A stretch of 64,000 nt of DNA from Bifidobacterium moukalabense DSM 27321 (GTDB lineage Bacteria > Actinomycetota > Actinomycetes > Actinomycetales > Bifidobacteriaceae), in contig NZ_AZMV01000007.1 of assembly GCF_000522505.1 (NCBI RefSeq), positions 62,001 to 126,000 on the forward strand, given 5' to 3'. The notes beneath the pieces are model-generated. The model saw only the letters and a list, made by a program, of their open reading frames with translations. It did no database searches and was not told the DNA's origin. The number at the start of each line of letters is the position of its first letter. Position 1 is the stretch's first letter. The position numbers and the translations under genes were made by a program. This document shows positions 47,912 through 55,322 of the stretch, one piece after another.

Positions 47912-48313
47912 CTACTCTCCCGGTTTTGCCGGAATCGCGTTGCCGACGATGCGCATGCCGGAGGCTTGGAAAACGACGCTGGAGCCGCCTTCGCGACGGG
48001 TGTGCAGCACGGCGGCGAAATCATCGTCGAAACGAACCTGCGTACCGAGCTTGACGCGTTCCAACTCCGGACATTCAGGAATCTGGACGGTGAAGCATTC
48101 GGTGCTCACGCGGCCGAAACGCTCGTAATCGGTCAGGACTTCGACGGTGTGGAGAATCTTGCCGTCCTCGGTGCGCTGCTCCGGTGCCAGCTGGCCGGGG
48201 GCGAGTTTGGCACGCTCCTCGTCGGTGAGGTACTGGCGTACGATGTCGGTATGGCCGGTCAGAATCTGCGGCTTCGTCGACATGTCATGGAAATTGAATA
48301 TGCCGTTTACCAT
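47912..48313 (-). CDS. Conserved-looking protein of the transfer operon, unknown function
   Basis: A 133-residue soluble protein (MVNGIFNFHDMSTKPQIL...), acidic, with no motif I recognise. I chose ATG 48313 because AGAAAGGAAAA precedes it by 4 bases; the frame continues upstream to 48358. It lies 5 bases before the next gene. Confidence 0.65.
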   Translation of the reverse strand: MVNGIFNFHDMSTKPQILTGHTDIVRQYLTDEERAKLAPGQLAPEQRTEDGKILHTVEVLTDYERFGRVSTECFTVQIPECPELERVKLGTQVRFDDDFAAVLHTRREGGSSVVFQASGMRIVGNAIPAKPGE

Positions 48314-48443
48314 GGCTTTTCCTTTCTGCATGTTGCTCTCACAACAAGAGTGCGGCATACCGGAGTGGTGAAAAATGGGCGGAAAAATGCAATGCCGGAA
48401 CTGCGATGCAGTACCGGCAACGAATGTTGAAAGCAGGTGGGGT

Positions 48444-49178
48444 TTATCGTTTTTGAAAACGCCGGTCCAGTTCGTCGATGCGATAGAGGCGGTGCCGGCC
48501 TAAGGTCATGGTCGTTAGGGGTCTTCCACATGTGGGTTGTGCGTGATCGTACAGTCCGTGCTCGCTGATGCGGTAAGTGAGGGTGGCTTGGGCCTTTGGC
48601 ATCCAGCAGGTTTCCGGCATGGTCGAGCATTCCATGAACTCATCCCAAAAACGGTAGGGTATCCACGCGGCCCCAAACGTTTCGCCTTGTGTGTGGCCAG
48701 CTGGGATATCATTCAGCTCGGGGTCGGTCCACTCGAGCTCGTCCGCGATCTCATACAACTTAACGAGTTCGTCGATTGCGTCGGCTGGTAGGCCGCGGGA
48801 TTCCAGATAGTGTTTGCGATCTGCCGAGGCGTTTGCTCTGATGAAGGCGGCGTCGTGGGATGGAAGCCGTTCGGCGAGGGCCTGCACGCAACCGTTGATG
48901 TTGGAATAAATGCGTTTCTGGAGGCAGTCGAGACGGCTGTAGCGGCGGACGCTGTCTTGGGAAACGCCGAGATAGCGTGCGATGTAGGAGTATCGCAGCG
49001 GGTGGCCATGAGAGCTTCGCGTGGTGCCGCCGTCACTCTCGATGAAGTCGGCGGACTCGTACGGGTCGAGGAACGGATTGAACGGGTCCCGTGATTGCGG
49101 ATTGCCCGTGAGTCCGTCGCGCAGCGGAAGCGGAGCGACGGACTCAAAACTGGGGGTGTGCCGTAGAGGTCTGCTCAT
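48444..49178 (-). CDS. Element protein with a helix-turn-helix-like segment
   Basis: About 244 residues. YIARYLGVSQDSVRRYSRLDCL (about 64-85) looks like a helix-turn-helix; the rest shows acidic and aromatic stretches and an R-H-R-L-Y-R-I-D-E-L end. No family is recognised; a replication or transfer regulator is plausible. It overlaps the excisionase gene by 35 bases from this start (ATG 49178). An upstream ATG at 49202, 3 bases after AAGGG, is the alternative. The gap to the next gene is 130 bases. Confidence 0.6.
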   Translation of the reverse strand: MSRPLRHTPSFESVAPLPLRDGLTGNPQSRDPFNPFLDPYESADFIESDGGTTRSSHGHPLRYSYIARYLGVSQDSVRRYSRLDCLQKRIYSNINGCVQALAERLPSHDAAFIRANASADRKHYLESRGLPADAIDELVKLYEIADELEWTDPELNDIPAGHTQGETFGAAWIPYRFWDEFMECSTMPETCWMPKAQATLTYRISEHGLYDHAQPTCGRPLTTMTLGRHRLYRIDELDRRFQKR

Positions 49179-49413
49179 TGGCGTCCATCCAATCGTCCAC
49201 ATCACCCTTGCGATACAGCACGGTGCGTGCCGTCGGCTTCAGGAATTTCGGGCCTTTTCCGGTGTATCGCAATTGTGCGAGAGCTTGCTTACTGATATTG
49301 CAGTATGCCGAGGTCTCTGCGATTGACATGTGAATCTGGCTTGGGTTCGGTGAGGCGATGACTTTGCGCATGAGGTTCTCGTACAGTGCCGTGGGGTCTC
49401 CCAATTGCTTCAT
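49144..49413 (-). CDS. Excisionase-like helix-turn-helix protein
   Basis: A basic 89-residue protein with the HTH_17/MerR-type fold: SIAETSAYCNISKQALAQLRYTGKGPKFLKPTARTVLYRKGDVDDWMDA, in which the conserved wing (Y-R-K-G-D-V-D-D-W) is clear. In AICEs this is Xis, which bends DNA so the integrase can excise the element. It is first in the minus-strand operon and divergent from the second Xre gene. AAAGGATG precedes the start. Confidence 0.85.
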   Translation of the reverse strand: MKQLGDPTALYENLMRKVIASPNPSQIHMSIAETSAYCNISKQALAQLRYTGKGPKFLKPTARTVLYRKGDVDDWMDANEQTSTAHPQF

Positions 49414-49416
49414 CCT

Positions 49417-49513
49417 TTCAAATCGTAACTGTATGTTCTGATTTCAGATGATAACGGTCGGCGCAATGAATGCAAATCAAATCACAACGGCGTGTTTCGA
49501 TTCAAATGATTAT
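49417..49513. repeat. Direct TTCAAAT-type repeats between xis and the second Xre gene
   Basis: Copies of TTCA-[AG]-AT-N2-TAAC begin at 49417 and 49443, 26 bases apart, and a third partial copy begins at 49501. They fill the divergent gap and are candidate binding sites for the Xre or Xis protein. Confidence 0.45.
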
Positions 49514-49516
49514 AAT
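49511..49516 (+). promoter_or_regulatory. Consensus -10 box TATAAT, probably leaderless
   Basis: A perfect TATAAT ends 7 bases before the ATG at 49524 with no ribosome site between. Transcription would start at or next to the start codon. No consensus -35 box is seen. Confidence 0.55.
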
Positions 49517-49523
49517 TCTAACT

Positions 49524-50036
49524 ATGAGTTCCATTGATGATAAGATGATTGGCAGAAACGTAAGGAATCTCCGTGGAAACATGACCATGGAGATGTTGGC
49601 CGCGAAGATGCGTGATTTGGGCCATAAGTGGACGAAGATCACCGTTCACAACATCGAAACCGGTGATCGCCAGCTGCGTATGAAAGAGGCCGTGGACCTT
49701 GCCGAATGCGTCGGGGCCGACGCGGCTTCGGTCGTGAGTAATCTCGTGGTTTCCCAGAACGCCGTTGCGATGAACCGCGCGCTTACGGAGGCCGTGCGGG
49801 CCAGACGCACTTTCCTGCAGGGGAGCCGTATACTGCTCAATGCCAACGAGAAGTTACGCAAGGTCGGGACCGAATGCGATGCCATGGATGAGAACGAGAA
49901 GATCATCGGGCAACGGTGCGAAGATGAATTGCAGCTTGAAAAACAACTGGTCGAAATCGCCGAGAAGCTGGACGAACTGGCGAAGGCCCTCCGTATCGAT
50001 GAGGAATCGGACACTCTGGCATTCAACCCATTCTGA
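49524..50036 (+). CDS. Second Xre-type regulator of the element
   Basis: A 170-residue protein with an Xre-like N-terminal domain (RNVRNLRGNMTMEMLAAKMRDLGHKWTKITVHNIETGDRQL) and a helical C-terminus rich in Glu, Lys and Leu (about 95-160), probably for dimerisation. It lies just upstream of the integrase, 34 bases away and co-directional, and could activate it or regulate excision. The start at 49524 is chosen for its promoter position; the frame continues to 49470. Confidence 0.75.
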   Translation: MSSIDDKMIGRNVRNLRGNMTMEMLAAKMRDLGHKWTKITVHNIETGDRQLRMKEAVDLAECVGADAASVVSNLVVSQNAVAMNRALTEAVRARRTFLQGSRILLNANEKLRKVGTECDAMDENEKIIGQRCEDELQLEKQLVEIAEKLDELAKALRIDEESDTLAFNPF

Positions 50037-50070
50037 TTTTTGCCATTAACGGTTAGACGAAAGGAGATCT

Positions 50071-51234
50071 ATGGCATCGATTCACAAGAGGACATTGAAA
50101 GACGGGTCCGTGAGATACTACGTGATGTGGCGAGACCCGGCGCACAAACAGAGGAAATTCGGCAACTGGCGGCGGAAAAGCGAGGCGGCCGCCTACAAAA
50201 TCCAAGTCGAACAAGGCCTGCACACGGGAACCTACGTGGACCCCAAAGCGGGAGAGATCACGGTGGACGAACTCGCCTCGACATGGCTCACAGGTAAGGC
50301 CGGAACCGTGAAACGTAAGTATTACATGGACTTGCAGACTGCATACCGGCTCCATGTGCAACCGGCATGGGGGTTACGGCCGATTAACGGCATCCGCCAT
50401 TCCGAAGTCCAAACGTGGGTCTCGCAGATGAGCCAAGGTGATACGGCCGCCATGAATAATGCGAAGTCGGCGTCTGAGAAATGCAAGTTCAAGCCCAAAA
50501 GCGCTTCCGTCGTACAGCGCGCGTTCGGAGTCCTCAAAGGCATCCTCGAAATGGCCCGGGACGACGGCCTGATCGTCAGACTCCCCACGGAGAAGATCAT
50601 GCTTCCCCGGAAGGTTCCCAAAAAACGCACATACTTAACGGCTGAGCAGTTGGTGGCCCTTTCCAAAGTGTCCGGCCGTCACGGGGCGCTGGTCTTAACG
50701 CTCGGGTTTTGCGGCCTGCGGTGGGGAGAGGCCGCCGCACTTCGCGTCGAGGACGTTTCCGTCGACGAACGAAGACTGCGGATTCGGCGCAACTGGGTTC
50801 GCGCGGGCCGGGAAATGATCGAAACGGAGCCAAAGACATGGGAACGGCGTGATGTGCCGGTGCCGGAATACGTAATGGCCGCAATCCAAAAAGAGATACA
50901 GGGGAAAGGGCCGGACGATCTGGTCTTCACGGATGCCGGTGGAGGTCGCATCCATGAGCAATCCGCCTCCGTGCATCCGAAGGACGCGGATGCCCAGCAG
51001 TGGTTTGGCAATGAGTTGCGCGATGCTGGTGTACCGGTCCTGACGTGTCATGATCTAAGGCACACGGCGGCAAGCATCGCGGTGCATTCGGGAGCCAACG
51101 TGAAGGCTCTCCAGCGGATGCTCGGGCATAAGAGTGCGGCGATGACCCTCGACCGATACGCCGATCTCTTCGACAAAGATTTGGACACCGTTTCCGACGC
51201 TGTCGGACGGGAAATCGCCAAAGCTCTGAGGTAA
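50071..51234 (+). CDS. int: Tyrosine recombinase (integrase)
   Basis: A 387-residue phage-type integrase that joins the element to the tRNA-Gly site. An N-terminal AP2-like arm-binding domain (about 1-60: KRTLKDGSVRYYVMWRDP) and a core-binding domain precede the catalytic domain with Arg217 (GLRWGE), His327-x2-Arg330 (HDLRHTAAS), His353 (LGHKS) and Tyr363 (DRYADL). All catalytic residues are present, so it is probably active. AAGGAGATCT precedes the ATG. Its stop lies inside the right-end GAGGTAAC pair, and the right attachment repeat is 117 bases further on. Confidence 0.93.
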   Translation: MASIHKRTLKDGSVRYYVMWRDPAHKQRKFGNWRRKSEAAAYKIQVEQGLHTGTYVDPKAGEITVDELASTWLTGKAGTVKRKYYMDLQTAYRLHVQPAWGLRPINGIRHSEVQTWVSQMSQGDTAAMNNAKSASEKCKFKPKSASVVQRAFGVLKGILEMARDDGLIVRLPTEKIMLPRKVPKKRTYLTAEQLVALSKVSGRHGALVLTLGFCGLRWGEAAALRVEDVSVDERRLRIRRNWVRAGREMIETEPKTWERRDVPVPEYVMAAIQKEIQGKGPDDLVFTDAGGGRIHEQSASVHPKDADAQQWFGNELRDAGVPVLTCHDLRHTAASIAVHSGANVKALQRMLGHKSAAMTLDRYADLFDKDLDTVSDAVGREIAKALR

Positions 51235-51246
51235 CACTGAGGTAAC
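51228..51246 (+). promoter_or_regulatory. Right-end GAGGTAAC pair (candidate integrase arm sites)
   Basis: GAGGTAAC at 51228 and 51239, 11 bases apart, the same spacing as the left-end pair at 43770 and 43781. The first copy includes the integrase stop codon. Confidence 0.6.
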
Positions 51247-51350
51247 ACCTTCAGAAAAACAACATGATCGAAGCCTTCTTCGATGACCGTAAAAGGCTGG
51301 AATTTCAAGCTTTCTGGTATTGAAGGCGCATGGTGCCAAGGGGGAGTATA

Positions 51351-51377
51351 GGGTTCGACTCCCGTCATCCGCTCCAC
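51351..51377 (+). repeat. attR: 27-bp direct repeat
   Basis: Identical to 43685-43711 and marks the right border of the element. Nothing tRNA-like precedes it. Confidence 0.93.
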
Positions 51378-51440
51378 GATTTCTCCAACTTTAAGATTAT
51401 TCCAACAGCGTAGCCATGGAAGCCGGTCAAAAGCTAAGGT

Positions 51441-52124
51441 ATGAGCATGGATATGCTTGAAGCGATGCGTTCGCGGCACACCGTACGTGCCTACACCGAC
51501 AAATCGATACCCAACGACATCGTATCGTTGCTTACCATGCGCATTGCGCATGACAATCAGAAGTATGACACGGCCATCACCCTGCGAACCGAAGACACAA
51601 CCGCGTTTGGTCTCATCTTCAAGCTGACGCGCGCCAAGGGCGTGCGCAATTTCCTCATCATGTCCGCGGATCTGCATGAGGGGGAGGATCCGCGGGAATT
51701 GGACGAACGGTTGGGATGCGCGGGAGCCGATCTCATGCTGTACGCGCAGACCCTGGGCCTCAATACCTGGTGGGCGGGCGGCACCTACAGTCGTGCGACC
51801 GTGGCCAAAATGGCGAAGGGCAACCGGACCATCGCCGTCATCGCCATCGGATACGGGGCGGAGCAAGGCGAGCCGCACCAATCCAAGTCCGTTTCCGAAG
51901 TCTGCAAATATGACGGTGAGGCCCCCGCATGGTTCACGGACGGTGTGAAAGCGGTACTGCTTGCACCGACGGCGTTCAACAGACAGGACTTTTTCATCGA
52001 AGGGCATGGGCGGACCGTGTCTATCCGCCTGACCAACGAGACGTCATACTCCGGAGCCGATCTGGGTCTGGTCAAATATCATTTCTCTCTGGGCGCGGGA
52101 GCCGACAATTTCGACTGGGCCTGA
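51441..52124 (+). CDS. Nitroreductase-family protein
   Basis: A 227-residue flavin-fold protein beginning MLEAMRSRHTVRAYTDKSI, the FMN-binding start of nitroreductases, with GLNTWWAGGTYSR in the middle and no typical second half; it resembles the TM1586-type branch. It probably reduces small electrophiles with NAD(P)H, exact substrate unknown. It is the first chromosomal gene after the integrated element and is followed by a palindrome cluster. Confidence 0.82.
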   Translation: MSMDMLEAMRSRHTVRAYTDKSIPNDIVSLLTMRIAHDNQKYDTAITLRTEDTTAFGLIFKLTRAKGVRNFLIMSADLHEGEDPRELDERLGCAGADLMLYAQTLGLNTWWAGGTYSRATVAKMAKGNRTIAVIAIGYGAEQGEPHQSKSVSEVCKYDGEAPAWFTDGVKAVLLAPTAFNRQDFFIEGHGRTVSIRLTNETSYSGADLGLVKYHFSLGAGADNFDWA

Positions 52125-52160
52125 GTCCGACGGGCTCTCGTGGGTGTAGGCCGTTTCAGG

Positions 52161-52301
52161 CCCCGGTTTGTCCGATTCTCCCGAATCAGCCACGTAGAGG
52201 CCAAAAGTATGGGCCTGTTTGTCCGATTCTGGTGAATCGGACACCAAGGGTGTGGCGAAACGTACGTGGATGGCTGATTCACCAGAATCGGACAAACCGG
52301 G
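52161..52301. repeat. GTCCGATTC palindrome cluster (three units)
   Basis: Units at 52164-52192, 52216-52243 and 52272-52300 with loops TCCC, TGGT and ACCA. The left unit has its imperfect arm (GAATCAGCCA) inward and the right unit has TGGCTGATTC inward, so the outer parts CCCCGGTTTGTCCGATTC and its complement form a large inverted repeat around the central unit. Confidence 0.88.
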
Positions 52302-52318
52302 GGAGGAAATGTGGTCCG

Positions 52319-52390
52319 CCGCAACCGCCGGTTGCGGGAGAAATCTGGTTGCACCACGCCCATGCAACCGCAAGATGGTGGCACGCAACC
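52319..52390. promoter_or_regulatory. Cluster of five GCAACC/GGTTGC motifs
   Basis: GCAACC at 52321, 52364 and 52385 and GGTTGC at 52330 and 52347. The first pair forms a hairpin (CCGCAACC/GGTTGCGG). They lie 115-190 bases before the Xre membrane regulator and could be its operators. The rest of the gap shows nothing else. Confidence 0.35.
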
Positions 52391-52505
52391 GAAGCCGTGT
52401 GACAATCTGCAATCATCAATCACAAGCACGTCCCGCAATCTCACGGGCAGGCCGATCGTCAGTCGCTGGTGAGACGACGGGACTAATCGCAACAAAGGAG
52501 CGAAG

Positions 52506-53726
52506 ATGAGCTTCAGGGAGAATCTGCAGTACCTGCGCGGCACCCGCAACATGACGCAGGAGCAGCTGGCGATGCTGCTCGGCGTCTCACGGCAGGCCAT
52601 CTCGAAATGGGAGTCCGAAAAAGCATATCCGGAAATGGACAAACTCCTGATGATCTGCGATTTGTTCGACGTAACGCTCGACGATCTGGTGATGGGCGAC
52701 GTTCGCAGACCGCGTTCGGGAATGCGTGGATCGACTGCCGGCATGTCCGCGATTTCCGGAACGACCAAGACCGGCGTAGCGGTCCCGCAACCGGCCGGTT
52801 TTGCGGTATCCTCGTCGTCGCCACGGAATCAGACGGAATCATCGGCTTCGGCGGAAGACGCGCCGACCATGCTGCATGCGGATACTCCCGCCGCGACACG
52901 GCATTCCGCAGTGCCGCAGCATTCCGCAGTGCCGCAGGACATGGTCGGCTATGACAGGCATATGAAAATTCATGCATGGCTGGTTGCGCTCGGTGTCGCC
53001 GCGATCATTCTCGGCGTTGCGGCCAGTCTGCTGTTCGATTCCGAAAACTCAATCATCGGGCACAGTCCGATGAACGGATTCCTGACCGCCGCAATGGTTA
53101 TGCTCGGCGTAATCGTGGGCTGTGCGTTGCTGATTCCCGCCGGTGTCATGCATGGCGATTTCCAGCGGCGCCATCCATATATTCAGGATTTCTATACGGA
53201 TGATGACAAGTCGCGCGCAGCCATCGAAAATGGCATCGGTACGGCTGCGGGCGTGGGTCTGATCATGGTCGGCGTGGGCGTGACGGTGTACTGCAACGAA
53301 ATGCTCGGCATCAACGACGGATGGCCGATCAGCATAATGCTGGCGCTGGCGGCCGTAGCCGTGTTCTGCTTCATTTTCACCAGCATGCGGCTTAACCGCA
53401 CAAAACTCGCCAAATACAATCGCGAAAGCGAGGAGCGCAATGCGGAGGATGATTCCGAGAACTCACCGCAGTCCACGCAGTCTACGAACGCGACCGACAA
53501 GTACTACGACAAACTCGCCGGGGCGGTGTGCGGCATCATCATGCTGACCGCAACGGTGGTGGCACTGCTCATGCTGTTCGTAGGCGTCAATGTGAATGCC
53601 GCGCACGGCGGTAATCCAGGTTTCTGGGGAGCTATTTTCTGGATTCCCTGGCCGATTGGCGGCGTTTTGTGCGGCATTGCGAGCACGGTCATCCAGCTGC
53701 TGAAGATTCGCGCCGGTCGGCGGTAG
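52506..53726 (+). CDS. Xre-family regulator fused to a membrane domain
   Basis: A 406-residue protein. The N-terminal helix-turn-helix (MTQEQLAMLLGVSRQAISKWESEKAYPEMDKLLMICDLFDVTLDDLV, about 16-62) is the class often fused to membrane parts in Gram-positive bacteria. A Ser/Ala/Pro linker (about 70-150) contains two copies of HSAVPQ from an 18-bp tandem DNA repeat. Four hydrophobic segments follow (about 158-178, 195-218, 240-262 and 275-298), and another pair near the C-terminus. It is probably a membrane-bound regulator of envelope or stress genes; targets are unknown. AAAGGAGCGAAG precedes the ATG. Confidence 0.8.
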   Translation: MSFRENLQYLRGTRNMTQEQLAMLLGVSRQAISKWESEKAYPEMDKLLMICDLFDVTLDDLVMGDVRRPRSGMRGSTAGMSAISGTTKTGVAVPQPAGFAVSSSSPRNQTESSASAEDAPTMLHADTPAATRHSAVPQHSAVPQDMVGYDRHMKIHAWLVALGVAAIILGVAASLLFDSENSIIGHSPMNGFLTAAMVMLGVIVGCALLIPAGVMHGDFQRRHPYIQDFYTDDDKSRAAIENGIGTAAGVGLIMVGVGVTVYCNEMLGINDGWPISIMLALAAVAVFCFIFTSMRLNRTKLAKYNRESEERNAEDDSENSPQSTQSTNATDKYYDKLAGAVCGIIMLTATVVALLMLFVGVNVNAAHGGNPGFWGAIFWIPWPIGGVLCGIASTVIQLLKIRAGRR

Positions 53727-53812
53727 GGCGAGTGCTGGAATGGGGGCGGTGGGCTGTGACTCTGGAGTGCTGCGGTGTGTGGGTGCCGTAGGCGGTTTCT
53801 TCGCAGAACCCT

Positions 53813-53995
53813 ATGTGTCCGATTCTGGCGAATCGGACATTCACGCCCCGTCTCATGTATCCCATGTGTCCGTTTCTCCAGAATCGGACACATATGGTGC
53901 AATTTGATGGCATTGAGTGACTGATTCTGGCGAATCGGACATCTAGGCACCTGATATTGGAACCTGGTTGGCTGATTCTCCAGAATCGGACAACC
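53813..53995. repeat. GTCCGATTC palindrome cluster (four units)
   Basis: Units at 53813-53840, 53864-53893, 53918-53942 and 53966-53995. The interval around the second and third units (CCGTCTC...TATCCCA, ATATGGTG...GGCATTGA) is clearly related to the same interval in the cluster at 54971-55157. Confidence 0.88.
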
Positions 53996-54014
53996 GTTGG
54001 GCGGGTGAAGTAGC

Positions 54015-54963
54015 ATGGTGCGCGTGAAAACAGACGAGAGGAAGACCACGCGCAATCCGCTACTCGGACATGCGATTTCACATCGGGGCACGATCGTCGG
54101 ACTGTGCGCGATCGTGCTGTGGGGATTCATGGCCGGACTGGTGCGTCTCGTCGCCGATGCATTCGGTGCGACGCTCGGATCCGCGTTGATATACACCGTC
54201 GGCGGTGTAACGCTGATGGTCGTACGTCGGCCGGCGCCGATTCGTAAGGCACCACGCAAGTATCTGATTATCGGCGGTGTCACATTCATCGCATATGAGG
54301 CGTCGATCTCGTTGTCAATCGGACTTGCCTCGACGGCTGCGCAATCCGTGGAAGTCAGCCTCGTCAACTATCTGTGGCCTACATTGCTGGTACTCATGAC
54401 TGCCGCGGTCTCGCATAAACGTGGTGCGGTCTGGAAGGCGTTGCCTGGCGCGATCGTGGCGACGATCGGTGTGGCGATGGCCGTCGGAGGTGAAAGTCTC
54501 GACGTGCATGAGGCCATACGCAACATCGCTTCGAATCCACTGCCGTATGTTCTGGCGCTCGCGGGAGCGTTCATATGGTCGGTGTATGCAACCGTGACAC
54601 CTGCGATATCCGACGGCTATGACGGTACGACGATTTTCTTCTGCTGTGTGGCTGTGGTGCTGTGGGTGATTCATTTTGTATCCGGTCAGGGTTGGCCGAC
54701 GTCCATGCCACCGGTAAGCGGATATGTGGCGCTGGTGGCCTGTGCGCTGTCGATTGCCGGCGGATACGCCTGCTGGGGGGTATGGCATGTTGCATGGGAA
54801 CATGGAGACACTGGCCGTCAGCTCATATGCCACTCCCGTATTCTCCACCGCATCCAGCATGGTGCTGCTCGGCGTGGCTTTGGGTGCGCCGTTCTGGATC
54901 GGCGTGGTGCTGGTGGTGGCGGGCTCGCTGATTAATCTGTGGTTCGCGAGGTGCACCCGCTAG
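54015..54963 (+). pseudogene. YddG-like DMT exporter broken at a G6 run
   Basis: The frame from 54015 encodes a DMT transporter with eight or nine hydrophobic helices (for example GFMAGLVRLVADAFGA, VEVSLVNYLWPTLLVLM). At GCC TGC TGG GGG (six G, 54775-54780) the frame leaves the family and ends at 54935 in basic, non-membrane sequence. The next frame continues correctly with YGMLHGNMETLAVSSYATPVFSTASSMVLLG and one more membrane helix to a stop at 54963. Removing one G gives an intact protein of about 315 residues of the aromatic amino-acid/RhaT-type exporter kind. It may be a mutation, a phase-variable tract or a sequencing error. Confidence 0.8.
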
Positions 54964-54970
54964 CTCCCTC

Positions 54971-55157
54971 CTACGTGTCCGATTCTCCCGAATCAGACAC
55001 GTAGACCGGTCCGTACGTTGCGTGAGTGTCCGATTCTGGTGAATCAGTCACATGCATTCCGTCTCCTATATCCCAGTTGTCCGATTCTCCCGAATCAGAC
55101 ATATACGGTGTGATATGGCGGCATTGAATGACTGATTCACCAGAATCGGACAAACTG
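54971..55157. repeat. GTCCGATTC palindrome cluster (four units)
   Basis: Units at 54971-55004 (15-base arms, one mismatch), 55027-55050, 55074-55102 and 55129-55157. The first three have GAATCAG as the right arm and the last has CTGATTC as the left arm. The next 160 bases up to the start at 55323 show nothing I can support. Confidence 0.88.
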
Positions 55158-55322
55158 GGGGACGGAGGAAAAGGACTCCCGCCGTTTCGGACGAAGCGGA
55201 TGCCCCGGACCGGGCCACCCGACCGCCTCGCGACACGCCCGAAGCTGTGGATAACTCCCGTCCTCCGACCACAACCCCTGATTTTGCGGCGCACCAGCCT
55301 AAAAATCCCCTATCTTGTGCGC

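Larger units (their letters stand above)
43685..51377 (+). mobile_element. Integrated actinomycete-type element (AICE-like) in tRNA-Gly
   Basis: A 7.7-kb unit bounded by 27-bp direct repeats, the left one being the tRNA-Gly 3' end. It carries, in order: Xre repressor, a membrane-anchored coiled-coil protein, HUH Rep, FtsK-like translocase, three small genes, an excisionase-like protein, a second Xre regulator and a tyrosine integrase next to the right end. This is the minimal set of pSAM2-like elements that excise, replicate by rolling circle and transfer double-stranded DNA through one translocase. No resistance or metabolic cargo is recognised. None of the GTCCGATTC repeats found around it occur inside. 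Confidence 0.88.

Noticed and set aside
53813-55157. CRISPR array
   Set aside because: The repeats are palindromes of differing orientation with related, not unique, spacers and irregular spacing, and no cas gene is present.
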